Of a stretch of DNA of 64,000 nucleotides, positions 25,754 through 36,606 are shown piece after piece; position 1 is the stretch's first letter; the number at the start of each line of letters is the position of its first letter. A program made the translations under genes and the position numbers. The notes under the pieces were generated by a model that had not been told where the DNA came from, ran no database searches, and worked only from the letters and a program-made list of their open reading frames with translations. The DNA comes from Microbotryum silenes-acaulis (Eukaryota > Basidiomycota > Microbotryomycetes > Microbotryales > Microbotryaceae): positions 62,001 to 126,000 of the forward strand of contig QPFY01000004.1 of the NCBI GenBank assembly GCA_003665825.1. Direction: 5' to 3'.

Positions 25754-27348
25754 CTACAACGCATGGTTAGTCTCGTGGCCGCGGGGGACGAGAGGTTCGT
25801 TCCGAGCGTCGAGGGGAAAAAATCTCCGAAGGCGCGTTCGACAAGGCGGGGTAGCAAGGCGAGTGAGATCTTCTGGAGGTTCGGTCGAAGAGCTAGCGGT
25901 AGCATGTTCCCTTGAGTCGGCAAGTGAGTGCATCTGCTGCTCAATCACCTGCCTCGGCTGTCGCTTCGGACCAAAGTTCGGTGGCGGAGGTAACGTTTTC
26001 TCCTCTGATCCCTCTTCGGATCCGGAACTTAGGATCATCTCCTGAATCCTTTGCTTCCCCGCAAGGATGTCCTGAACCTGACGCCTCTCCGCACTTGAGT
26101 CCAAAAGTCCCGACGAAGGTGAATCATCCTCGCTCGCTTCGTCGTCGTCGTCGTCCCGGGCGCTGGCGCTGACGCCGATCAACACTTACGCTCTTCCCCC
26201 AGTCTTCCTCTTCTTCTGCTTGCTCCCCACTTGCGAATCCTTGCACGGCCTTGCCCTTCCTGCTCTCCTCCTTGCTAGTGGGCATCAATTGCATCGCTTC
26301 GGCGGGGGAGGGGGAGGGGGCGTGCGAAGCGGATTTCTTGAGCCCTAGCTGAGCGCCACTCAGCCGGCCACGCGCCGAGCGTGCCGCTGGTGTCAAGAGC
26401 CCACCCCCATTGCGATCATTCGCATGTACCGGAGATAATCGCGACGCCCTTGCGTCGCTCGAGGTCGATCGGCTAAAAGCCGGGTCGGGCAATGGCGCGG
26501 CGGGAGCTGGATGACGGGTGGTCGAGGCGCGACTCGACGACTGCAAAAGAGTTGAGCTCGATCCCGAGGGATAGACGAGGGACGACTTGAGGATGCGGAA
26601 AGAGTCGAGCCGGATTTGAAGGGATTTGACCAGTCGTTAACGTAAGCCTAAGGCACATTGTTCCGGATCCAGTCTACGAAAGCGAGAGCCGCGAGATCAG
26701 CAATGGGACACGGAACAAGGGACGGCAAACGGCCAACGTGAATCGACGAGACTGACCTGTTTCCTCTAGACCCAGGTTGTGAGAGTTGAGCAGCTCCAGG
26801 TATGCTGCTGGACCTCGTTTCTCAGCCGTGACCCTAGCTTCCGTCTTGCCGAAAGCCATCGCGCGTCGTCCAATTGAGCGTAGATCGGCTCGGCGAGCTT
26901 CGATTTTGGCAGCCATGGCAGCGAACTGTTGTTCCTGCTCCTTCATCGACTGGGAGGGAGCTGAAGTGGCGATTACAGATGCAGATGTGGGTGCGGGCCT
27001 CAACGTCGAAGGATCAAGTCGAGGCGTCGTATTCGAAGTCGCGGGTTGGGATCCGAAGAACGAAAACATCGTTTGCATCGTTTGCATCGCCGGTATTCTT
27101 TTCTGGAGCGTTACCATCATGTTCCTCATTTCGAGCTGTTGAGCTGGAGTGAGTGGAGCTTGAGGTTGAGGTTGAGGGCGTGAATGGGCTTAAGAAGAGT
27201 CGGGCGCGAGCCCCACCACGCGCTCGATATGTTGTTATACCGAAAGAGGTGCATCGCCAGCGGTTGCAGCGCCGAAAGAAGAAGCCGTATCGGAATTCAA
27301 GGCCAAGCTGAACAAATCGTCGGTCGAGCCAGATGTTGATCCGTTCAT
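25754..27348 (-). CDS. Unrecognised serine/proline-rich protein, four exons
   Basis: Proposed exons 27348-27241, 27135-26757, 26506-26190 and 26077-25754 give 375 codons in frame. The N-terminus is MNGSTSGSTDDLFSLALNSD. Exon 2 encodes a helical region (LEMRNMMVTLQKRIPAMQTM, then KEQEQQFAAMAAKIEARRAD and AAYLELLNSHNLGLEE). The middle is low-complexity with AHAPSPSPAEAMQL-like stretches, and the last exon has VQDILAGKQRIQEMI with an acidic tail. No known domain was recognised. The second intron (26756-26507, 250 nt) has competing acceptors, so that junction is uncertain. It could be a scaffold or nuclear protein, but nothing in the sequence proves that. Confidence 0.6.
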
Positions 27349-27893
27349 GTTTATTACGAGAGGCGAGGGGAAGACAGTGGCAGGAGGAAAAGAGGCAAAT
27401 CCAGGCGGGACTCGAGGAGGTTGCCTGTGTGTCGGGCCGCCGGCCTCAGGGTTAAGCAGCGCTGCAGCAGTAACAGCAGCAGGCTCAGGTAGGTGGGTAC
27501 AGACGAGCTGATGGCTACAAATGAGATTCAAGATACCTTTCTCTGTCCACTGGGTTGGAGGCAAGTCATGCCATGCCATGAGTCATGAGTCATGACCGAG
27601 ACCTTGCGCAGGCGGCCCTTTTTTTCTTCTTTCTGTCTCTTGTCTCTCTTTGCTTTTTTTTTTCCCGCGCGAGTCTCGTGTCCCTCCCGGCGACTCATAT
27701 GAAGCTGTTTAAACCTGTCAGAAAGCGACTGGGCGAGTTTAAATCGACATCGCATAGCTGCCCCGCTGCTGCCGCGCTTCCCGCTGGCCTCACAATCGCA
27801 ACGCATCGCATCGCATCGAAGCCCGAGACTCCCAAGTATTCAAGCCGGACCCGGGAGGAACGGCGACCGGCCAAACAACAACTGCCCGGCGCT

Positions 27894-30031
27894 ATGGAGC
27901 TGCTGTCGGACTTGACGACGCTTTCTCTGTTTGAGGGCACACGTGTTCCAGGTGAGCGCCAGTAGCCGTGTACATTGCTCCTCCATCGCGGATCTGGTGG
28001 ATGTAGCTCTGTATACGAAGTGGATCCGTTCCCGAACGGCCCAGCAGGCGACCGAGGGAAGACTCGAATCAGCCATCGTCACCGCCTCGGAGGCTATCAG
28101 TTTTAACACAGACTTGTGGACCGAGTTTCCGTGTTCGGGTCCAGTTTGCCTTTTCTTCGGTGTACCGATCCCTTCGTCGGAGAAGGCTGGGTCGCTTCCT
28201 CTCTCGAGGCACAGACGTCCTTGTGGCAGACAGTCGATGCACCGACCCACCCATTTCTCTTCGACCATCTTTCCCAAAGATTAAGAGATCGTGCTACATG
28301 GCTCACTTGTAATGCCGTAGCGCGGACCTAACACATTCCACTCGTGCTCCGTCCCTGCTCCTCCCCTGTCCGTTCTCCTCCCTCTCGTCGCAGTTGCGCC
28401 GACGAATGGCATGCTCATGTCACTTTTTGGCCAGCTGCTCACACACCCTTCGCGAGTCACATTTCCATGGTCGGCTCTTCGACATGTCCTCAACCTTTAC
28501 TTTGCGTCACCCCCCCACCTGCTCGACCCGGCCAAGATTGGATCTGGCTGGAATGGGCTCAGTTTGATCTTGACAAGCTTCAAGCGGCTCGAAGTTGTGC
28601 AATCCACGGACGAAACAGAGGAAGTGCTACTTTGGCTGACGAACCTCAAGAGCGCCGCTGTCAAGCGAAGGCGGGTCATGGCAAGATAGTGAAGTGCAAC
28701 GCTTTCACTTTCGCATGCTCACCAACCGGCGATTTCTTTTGCAGCCTTCAATTCGAGATTACCACATCGCCTGCGCTGCAAGACATCTTGACACATTTGA
28801 TTGAGCCCGTTACGGAAGAGGAGATGGCGATAGGAAGAGCTCGGTACACCCCCGTCGAGATCTTGCCCTCGGCATTGTCCATCCAATTGATCACCTTTTC
28901 CCTTCTTCGCCGCAGCCAAACACACTCGTCCAAACCCATAGGATCGGCATCCACCGCAACATCGATCGCATACGACCCTTTCGCCCTTGAAGACCTCTCC
29001 AACGCGGCGCCACGAAAGAGATCCGTCGAAATGACATCCATCGAGACCGGAGCTTCGCACAGGAAGTCTCGACCATCGGCGTCCACACCTTCGGTTGGGA
29101 TCGAGAATGATGCCGCCGATTATGACGTGGCTGAAGCTGATCGGAAAAGAGCAAAGGTCGCAGTGCCTCCTGTCACGAACTCACGGCGGCCAGTACCCGC
29201 AGCGTCGTCGTCGCGGAGAGGCTCGGCGACTGCGACACTCGATTCGAAACCGACGCTCGCGGCGGCTCGGCCCCCCGCCGAAGCGGTGCCAGCATCCACA
29301 TCCCCGGTCGCGGTCTTGTCTACATCTCGACCCAAAAAATCCGCAGCGCCGGCGAAACCCGTCGTGGTACCTGAGTCCGTGGACGCGTCTCCTGCTGTGA
29401 AGAAGGTTACCCGCATTCAACGCCCCCACGATCCGAATCGGCCCAACTTCTCGTACTCGGCCTTGATTGGTCAAGCGATCTTGACTGCCCCCCTCAAGCG
29501 TCTCCGATTATCCGAGATCTACGACTTTGTCACGAACAACTGTAAGAGATCCGAGGTTTTGCTTCGTTTCTTGCATGTCCCTGTCGTGAAGCCACCTGAG
29601 CTGATCCCTCCGTTCCTTGCCACACATTCTTCTTCGTCTCAGATTCGTACTACAAAAAGAACGAGTGCGGCTGGCAAAACTCGATTCGACACAACCTTTC
29701 TCTTCAACCCGTGTTCAAGAAAATACCCGACAACACGATCCCGGGGAAAAAAGGCTGCTTCTGGACCATCATTCCATCCGAAGAGTGGCGTTTCGCAAAT
29801 GGAGGCTGGACGAAGCTGGAGAAAGGCTCGCCGGTCGCTGCCGCTCATCAACACAAGAAGGGGAAGAAGACAAGCACCGACTCGTCACCGTCGGGGGCAG
29901 GAGCAGCGGCAGCGGCTAGTCAGAACGGAAAGGTTGTCGGTGCTGGGGCGGAGGCATTGGACGATGAGGATGAAGACGATGACGACGACGATGAAGGCGA
30001 CGGAGCAATGTACACTGAGGATGATGATTGA
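27894..30031 (+). CDS. Forkhead-domain transcription factor
   Basis: Exons 27894-27951, 28394-28688, 28745-29541 and 29643-30031 give 512 codons in frame. The DNA-binding forkhead domain spans about residues 355-460: RPNFSYSALIGQAILTAP, KRLRLSEIYDFVTNN, then after an intron KKNECGWQNSIRHNLSL, VFKKIPDNTIPGKKGCFWTI and EEWRFANGGWTK. The domain is split by an intron after 'TNN'. The C-terminus is acidic (DDEDEDDDDDDEG). No FHA domain was recognised in the roughly 350-residue N-terminal part, which contains basic patches such as KRSVEMTS and DRKRAKV. The first intron is long (442 nt) and the start is the least certain part. A further 72-nt GT-AG segment inside exon 3 (from 28844) could be spliced without changing frame. 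Confidence 0.85.
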
Positions 30032-30557
30032 AGCGTTGGCCTGTCGTTCTGAGGTTTGATGGTCCGTGGGAGTGAAGGGTCGACGAATGGGGACGCTGTG
30101 TGTGATTGTTTTGGTGAAGCTGCGTTTTTCTTTGTCTTCCAACCTGTGTTGTCCTCTCTGCGCTATCGAGTTTTCTTTGTTGTTCAGGCGACTCAGATCC
30201 GTTGCGACAAGGCCGTGTTTCAATGCACTTACCGCTGTGTAAATGCCGAGACAGCCCGCTCACCGTGACTTCCAGCGTCCACCTCGACACCCGAGCAATC
30301 AGGCCTGGCCGGGGAAGCGATCTAAGACGTGCTTCACGCTCGTCGACGCGTTCCAGGCGTGACGCATGACGGGTAATGTCTCTCTGCTCTTCCCTCAGCG
30401 AGCTCGGATTCGGCTTCACTTGGTCCATCTGCACTCTTTTCGGCAACCCGGCCATCACGACAGCACCTGATCGCGTCGAAATCGCTCGCCGGGATCGAGG
30501 CTTCAGTCAAAGTACAGGCTCGACGGGGAAGGTCGTCAGCGAGGCAGCGCCGACTCG

Positions 30558-33011
30558 ATGGCACGTGATGCGGACTCGCATCCCATCGTCGTTGCTAGCC
30601 GTTCCCCCGATACGCCCGCACAGATGGTCGAGGACGCTGAGGATGGCTGGCAAAATCGACATGACCGTGATGACCCTCCGACTGATGAGGAAACCGACGA
30701 GTTCAAAGACTTGCACGATACGCGGAGCCCACCGTTGTTGACCCCACTCGATCACACGTTGGAGATCATCGGCTTTGGGTCGTACCAAAAAATGCTGCTC
30801 GTCCTCTGCGGGTTCGGGTGGATGGCCGACAACATGTGGCTCCAATGCGTTGCGATCATCCTTCCGCGTGTGCAAGAGCACTTTGCTATCGGGGATCAAT
30901 GGATTGGACTGCTCAGCACCTCGATCTTTGCCGGTATGATGCTTGGCGCTGCGGTCAGTTCGCACGCTCTCAGCGGGTCAAGCCCCGATCTAGACCGAGA
31001 GGCGACTGATACCCGATTGTTTCACAATCCTTCCTGGCTCGGTCATGGTGTTCTCTGCCTTGGTCTTCTTCCGGGGGCGTGGGATTCATCCTGTGCAGGC
31101 GTGGGGAAGCTGTGAGTTTCCGAGCTAGGTCCAGTCAAGTTCCGCTCCTGATCTCTGTGCATACGAATGGTGACGCGCCTACCAGACTCCGACACTAAAG
31201 GGAGACGACCCGCGTTCCACTTCGTGAGTAAGATCATCCCTCGACCAAGGTCCTTGTCTCACCATAATCCCCGTGCTGTCGCAGACTTTGCTGCTCACCT
31301 CGGCTTTCGGTCTCGCCGCCGCACTTGCACCTTCCTTCGCATGGCTCTGTTTCGCTCTCTTCTGGCTAGGAACTGGGGTAGGCGGATCGATGCCCACAGA
31401 TGGGACGCTCTTTCTCGAAAACTCGCCTCCTTCGCACCACTACCTCTTGACGGCGCTCTCGTTCTTCTTCTCCCTCGGTGCCGTCCTGACTTCGCTTCTT
31501 GGCGTAACGATCCTACCGAGCTTCTCGTGTGCCGAGGCAGTGCCAGCAGATCAAACATGCAACGTTTCTCGTGACAACAACGGGTGGAGAATTATGCTGG
31601 GCTGCCTTGCGCTGGTCAGCCTGTTCATGGGTCTGGCCAGGATCGGTCTCTTCCGGCTCCGGGAATCTGCGAAATTCGTGAGTTGATGCTGGCCGAGTAG
31701 TAAGCCGCCGGGGCCACACGCCACGAGCGGTGGGCTGACTTTTTTATAAAGGCTGACAAACTTTGAACTTACTTTCGCTTTTCGCTCGTTAGCTCGTATC
31801 CAGTGGACGACCCGATCAAGCCGTTCTCGTCTTGGAACGGATATCTCGCTATAATGGCGAGCCGACGTCGTGGGAGCTCAGTGACGTGGTGGACGGGGAA
31901 TCTTCTGTCCCTGGTTCCCCTTCAGCCGCGATGCAGCGGAACGGAATTACGACCGACTACGACACGATGGGGGATTTGCCTTTATCATTAGACGATTCGC
32001 GGAACAGCATTGGGGATCCGACTTCCGAGACACGTCCAGAGGTATCGGCAGCTGAACGTGTTCGGGTTCGACGTCCAAGGATGCACGCACGTAATCAAAG
32101 TCCAGGCTGGTGGCACTTCCTAGAGCGACGCTATGCGCAAGCTTTTGATGAGCATCGCTCCCGGGTCGGTGACCTGTTCAGCCTTCAACTCCGATTTACC
32201 ACTTCTTGCATTTGGGCCATCTGGTTCCTCGTCAGTGCGGGCTATACCATATTCAACGTCTTCCTACCCAAATATCTAGAGCAGAGGTTGGGCGAAAGTA
32301 CCGGACAGGCTAGTCGGACGCAGAGCCTGTGGGATTGTAAGTGCCGTGACAACGCAAAGTATCCGCTGACGAAGATTCCGGGGTGCTGAAAGTCCCCTTC
32401 CATGTTTTCCAGATGTGCTATACACTGGTGAGAGGAACTGTCCTCGGAAGTTCCGTCGGTCGATCGATCCGTACTGATATGATCTTTGCTTCTGTTTCGG
32501 GCCTTGTTGTAGTTAGCGGACTGCCCGGAGCCCCGTTGGGTGCCTGGCTGATTGAAGGGCGACTCGGGAGAGTCAAGACCCTTGCATTCTCGACGCTCGC
32601 TACTTCAGCGGGGACTCTGGTCTTTGTGCTCGTGTCGTCGCAAGCTGGCGTCGTGTCAAGCTCGATGTTTGTTTCGCTTGTTGCAACGCTCATGTATGCC
32701 GTCATCTACGGTTACACCCCCGAAGCGTTCCCGGTGGCGAGTCGGTGAGTCTTGATCGCGATCACTGTTGCGATGGTGGACACAGCATTTGACGACCGAC
32801 TTTTGGGTGCCGATGCAGAGGCACTGCATGTGGGATTGCTTCCGCACTCAGTCGGCTAGCCGGTATATTCGCGCCCATCATAACGGGACTGTTACTGTCC
32901 ATCAATGTGTCACTGCCATTGTTCCTCTCATCGCTGTGCTTCCTTCTCGCTGCACTGGCTGCATGGTGCCTTCAGCGCTCCGAGAAGTGGCGATCCGGGA
33001 CCGCATTGTAG
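30558..33011 (+). CDS. MFS transporter, SV2/SVOP-like
   Basis: A plasma- or vacuolar-membrane secondary transporter; substrate unknown. Exons 30558-30953, 31099-31111, 31186-31223, 31285-31677, 31793-32336, 32413-32427, 32513-32744 and 32819-33011 sum to 607 codons. The N-terminal cytosolic tail is acidic (MVEDAEDGWQNRHDRDD). The family signature starts with IIGFGSYQKMLLVLCGFGWM and ADNMWLQCVAIILP, then GMMLGAA, AWGS plus SDTKGRRPAF across two tiny exons, WLGTGVGGSMPTDGTLFLE, and near the C-terminus VIYGYTPEAFPVASRGTACG. A loop of about 130 residues separates the two six-helix halves (residues about 290-400). Exons 2 and 6 are only 13 and 15 nt. The SV2/SVOP assignment rests on these motifs, without a search. 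Confidence 0.88.
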
Positions 33012-33499
33012 CCCTGCTTTTATTGGCATTATCCGAGAATCCTTGTATCACACTATGAGTAGCGTCCGGTTTGTGAAGGATCTCTGTAGCAGAAGCCAAG
33101 GACTTGGAGCTTCACTTGTTGGAGGGTCAGTGTCAGCAAGAGAGCGCTTCCGCCGACCCCTGGGCAATCCTGCTTCGAACTTCGAAACGGCGGTGCGGCG
33201 AAAGCAACAGTTCTCTGGTCACCAGTGTAGCGCTTGATTTGCTCGCTCATCCTTGGACATTGACCATGCCCGGCGTGCAGAAGCGACCTTCAAGAAGTCG
33301 AGTTTGGTGAACTCGGGAGTACGTGAGTTTACGTAAGAACGTAAAGTAAGAGAGTCTGAGAGAGCAAGAAGCGGCAAGAACTTCTGGCCAGTTGAAGGGG
33401 CACGCCGATTGGTTCTCGCCTTGCCACGGCCCGCCCTCTTTCGGATCGGTCTCATGCGCCAAATCATAGGCTCAATATCCCTTCGCTCTCGTGGTTGAT

Positions 33500-35148
33500 A
33501 TGCAAGGCTTTAACAAGGTGTGTGTCCTCCGACACATCACTGCACGTTGTATCCTTGGCTCTGACACCATCGCTCGTCGCTACCGATCGCATCCCTTTGA
33601 TGCGAGCAATCTGGCTGCCTTGGGCGATATAGTACTACCCACCCGACTATGTGCCGGAGCAAGGTTCACTGAACAGGGTTCATGGAAAGCATGCACTGGG
33701 TGATCGGTGAGTTTCGCACCCTTTGCCTGCCACTCGCCACCTCATCGCTCGCTTGCCGGCCCTGATGGCCTGATGGGCCCCACACCCAAGACTCGTTCGA
33801 TTTCGCGCTAGAAGTCGTCTAGGAAGGAGCTCGCTTGATGAGCGTACATCACTAACCTTTGCGCGTCAACGATTTCCTTGACTGCATCGCTGCCCAATGT
33901 CCACAACGCCACAGCGCCCGCAAGCTGGACAAGGGCATTCTCATCGTTCGCTTCGAGTTACCCTTCAACATCTGGTGTGGCCACTGCGAGGGGCACATCG
34001 GCCAAGGTGTAAGGTACAACGCCGAGAAAAGGTGCGTCTACTATGTCACTTCCTGAGACTTCGCCACCTCCATCAGGGAGGAAGCAGGTTGCTGCACCTC
34101 TTCAAGAAGCAGGTTGCTGCACTTCTTCAAGAGATTCAGTTTCACTATGCTGACGATTGGGCTTGATATTTCGCCTATACGAGCAGCAAGGTTGGCAACT
34201 ACTACACGACCCCCATTTGGAACTTCCGCTGCAAATGCCACTTGTGCCAGGAATGGTTCGAGATCCGAACGGACCCTCAGGTCAGTTGTGACGCCGCGAC
34301 GTGGCTGGGCTGTTTCACTCCGAGGCGCGTGGTGCCCCAGAGCTGTAAGATCATTGACTTGATTCGGCAATCCTCTTTCGTCTCATGCCAGAACACAAGA
34401 TATGTAGTGCATTCTGGCGCACGTCAACAAAATCAAGACTGGGATCCAGCCGAGAACGGTGGGGTCGTACTGGGTAAGACCCGAGTCGAAAATACGAGTC
34501 ATCAGCATTGTTGAACACGTGTCTTAACTGTGCCGATATCAACTGTGTCCAGACGAAAGGATCGCGGACCCCAGCGGTACGCCCGACCCCTTTGCAGTAT
34601 TGGAGAAGTCGCAAACGCAACGATCGAAAGCTCTCACGGCCGCTGCTCAGCTGAACGCGTTGGAAGAAGATCGGGATGCACAATGGTCGGATCCGTACGC
34701 GATATCGTCTCGCCTACGTGCTTCCTTCCGCCAGGCAAAAAAGGCGCGTCTCGCAAGCGAGGCGAGGGCGGAAGACGTTCGAGATCAGTACGGTCTAGGG
34801 GAACGGGTGGCGAAGGATCATCTGAAGACGCCTGCCCGCCAAGAGGATCGGGACCAAGAAGAGAGGGAATGGAAGAGAGCAAAACAACAGCAAGAGCTCT
34901 TTGCGCGAGAGCAGCGATCGGAGTTGATGAGTCAGCATAGATCTGTCGACGTGAGAACAATCCGCGACAAGCACGTCCAACCTTCGTCAACCTCTGCGTT
35001 GCGGTCTCGTTTGCGCCTATCAACAGCGCTTAGGGACAATCCCTTTTCAAGTTCTTCATCATCTTCAAGCTCGTCATCGCATGGAATGAAACGGTCTCGT
35101 GCCGCCCTGCAAGGCATAGTGAAAGTCGTTCCAAGAACCTCGGAGTAG
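33500..35148 (+). CDS. SAF4: Pre-mRNA splicing factor, Cwf16 family (Saf4/CCDC130-like)
   Basis: A nuclear protein associated with the spliceosome around the catalytic steps. Exons 33500-33517, 33633-33706, 33915-34031, 34187-34280, 34392-34473 and 34553-35148 give 326 codons. The start MQGFNK, split from YYPPDYVPEQGSLNRVHGKH by the first intron, is the classic family N-terminus. The conserved core reads KGILIVRFELPFNIWCGHC, GHIGQGVRYNAEK, VGNYYTTPIWNFRCKCHLC and EWFEIRTDPQNTRYVV, with the CxxC pairs of its zinc site. The CCDC130/Saf4 branch, not Yju2, is suggested by WSDPYAISSRLRASFRQAKK. The C-terminal part is charged coiled coil (QEEREWKRAKQQQELFAREQ) and then Ser-rich. First exon is only 18 nt. 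Confidence 0.92.
34081..34130 (+). repeat. 25-bp tandem duplication inside an intron
   Basis: GAAGCAGGTTGCTGCACCTC plus TTCAA is repeated immediately, with one C/T difference, within the intron 34032-34186 of the Cwf16-family gene. It adds 25 nt to that 155-nt intron, which is the longest in the gene apart from the first two. Confidence 0.9.
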
Positions 35149-35253
35149 TAGTCAGACTCGCGCCGCGCTCTCTTGCGGTCTTGACTCGTTCAGCGCCTAG
35201 GCGTATAGTTATTCAATCAATGTTGTACTGTAAGTTTTGCAGATCCTACTTTT

Positions 35254-35280
35254 GTCTCTTTTGTCTCTTTTGTCTCATCT
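35254..35280 (+). repeat. Three tandem TTTTGTCTC-like units
   Basis: Three copies of a nine-base unit in the 3' flank of the Cwf16-family gene. This 480-bp stretch to about 35640 otherwise shows no gene that I can support. Confidence 0.7.
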
Positions 35281-35639
35281 TCGAAGATATGCGCAGCCAA
35301 ACCTAACATATCGAAGTCCTAAATCTTCTTCATTCGTTGTTGCGGGCAACTTCGTCCCGCAACCTTTCATGAAGCTGTAGCGATCCTACTTCGCCCAGAA
35401 GATGGTTGTGGTGCTCTGCGTTAGCGATCGCGCGAAAGATCTTGTTGCGGGCGGGATTGCAGACCCCGAAAGTGAAAGTGTTAGAGATGGCTTGTCACGC
35501 CACTTGAAATGATTCCAGAGCTCCGAGTCGGACAGAATCGACAATCTCCGCGGACGAATCGAGTGAGGATCCTCTTGCACTTCATCGATCTACGCCATGC
35601 TTCACGCTGAAATCTAGGATAACTAAATCCAACTCGCTA

Positions 35640-36110
35640 TCAAGCTTTCGTATCTAGGGAAATATCACCTGCGGCGCAACTGATGTGCACATCCACAAAA
35701 GCGCCGCGAGGCGCCGGTGGCCGCGCTTGAAGGGATCGAACGAAAAACCAGCGGCACCGTACGGCGAAGTAGACTTTGTTCGACGTTTGGACCCCGGCAT
35801 GATAGTTGTATTCTTCGGAATACGCGACGAACAACCCCTGACTGGAGCGAGATGCCAGCTTGGTTCGACGTTCCTTGGAAACATAAACATCTGAAATGCC
35901 GTAGATTCGAATGGCTGAAGGTGAGTAAGACTAGGCGTCTTGCCGAGAAGGGCTTCGATCGCCGTTTTTCCCTGATTACGAGGGTGCGGTCGACTTCTGA
36001 GGACAAATGTTGCGACAACCAGAGCGTCTGGCAAGAAAAGCATTGATGGTGCCCAAAAGAGGGAAACCCGCGAATCAAGGCAGCCATGGCCGGTGGCGAA
36101 TCGATCAACC
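35640..36110 (-). mobile_element. Copia integrase relic
   Basis: On the minus strand the frame 36043-35654 reads ALVVATFVLRSRPHPRNQGK, TAIEALLGKTPSLTHLQPFE and onward, the layout of the copia integrase C-terminal region (VLNR-P, GKTP-EAL-GKKP---HL--FG). The motif FGS is degraded to FES and the reading frame upstream is broken. No LTR, RT or flanking duplication is visible. It is a short dead fragment of a copia element unlike A, B or C at this position. Confidence 0.55.
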
Positions 36111-36606
36111 GAACAATATCAGCTTTGGCGCGACCAAACGCGTTCCCAGCGAAGGAATGAGTCTGGCGAGCTGCAGATGTCAGTCTTAACCCTTAGTACC
36201 ACGTGATTTTGGTGTGCCTACATATTCGGGTGATGTGGAACATCCAATCATCTTGGTTGATCCGCAGCTGCGGCCGAAATTTCGGACTTGTCGGATCAAA
36301 CTAGGAAGCTCCGCCGTCGGGCGTCTCGGATCTGAGTCGCTGCCCCGCCCGTGGGCTTGTCGAAAGGAGCATCTCTAGTCCACTGATAGTGACAGACTGA
36401 GAAGGCTAGCAGACGATGCCCCGATTGGATCACGGTTGCGGGAGCACTGCTAGAACCATAACTATTGAACGGCTCTGGGCTGCGCGAATCGACCGTGGGC
36501 CGGTGCAAGGCACATGCAGGAAGAAGAGCATCTGCGCTGCGAAGGGGATCTCGCAGTCATAGTATTACAACACCGGTGGTACAATCTGCCCCTTCCAGGT
36601 GGATAG

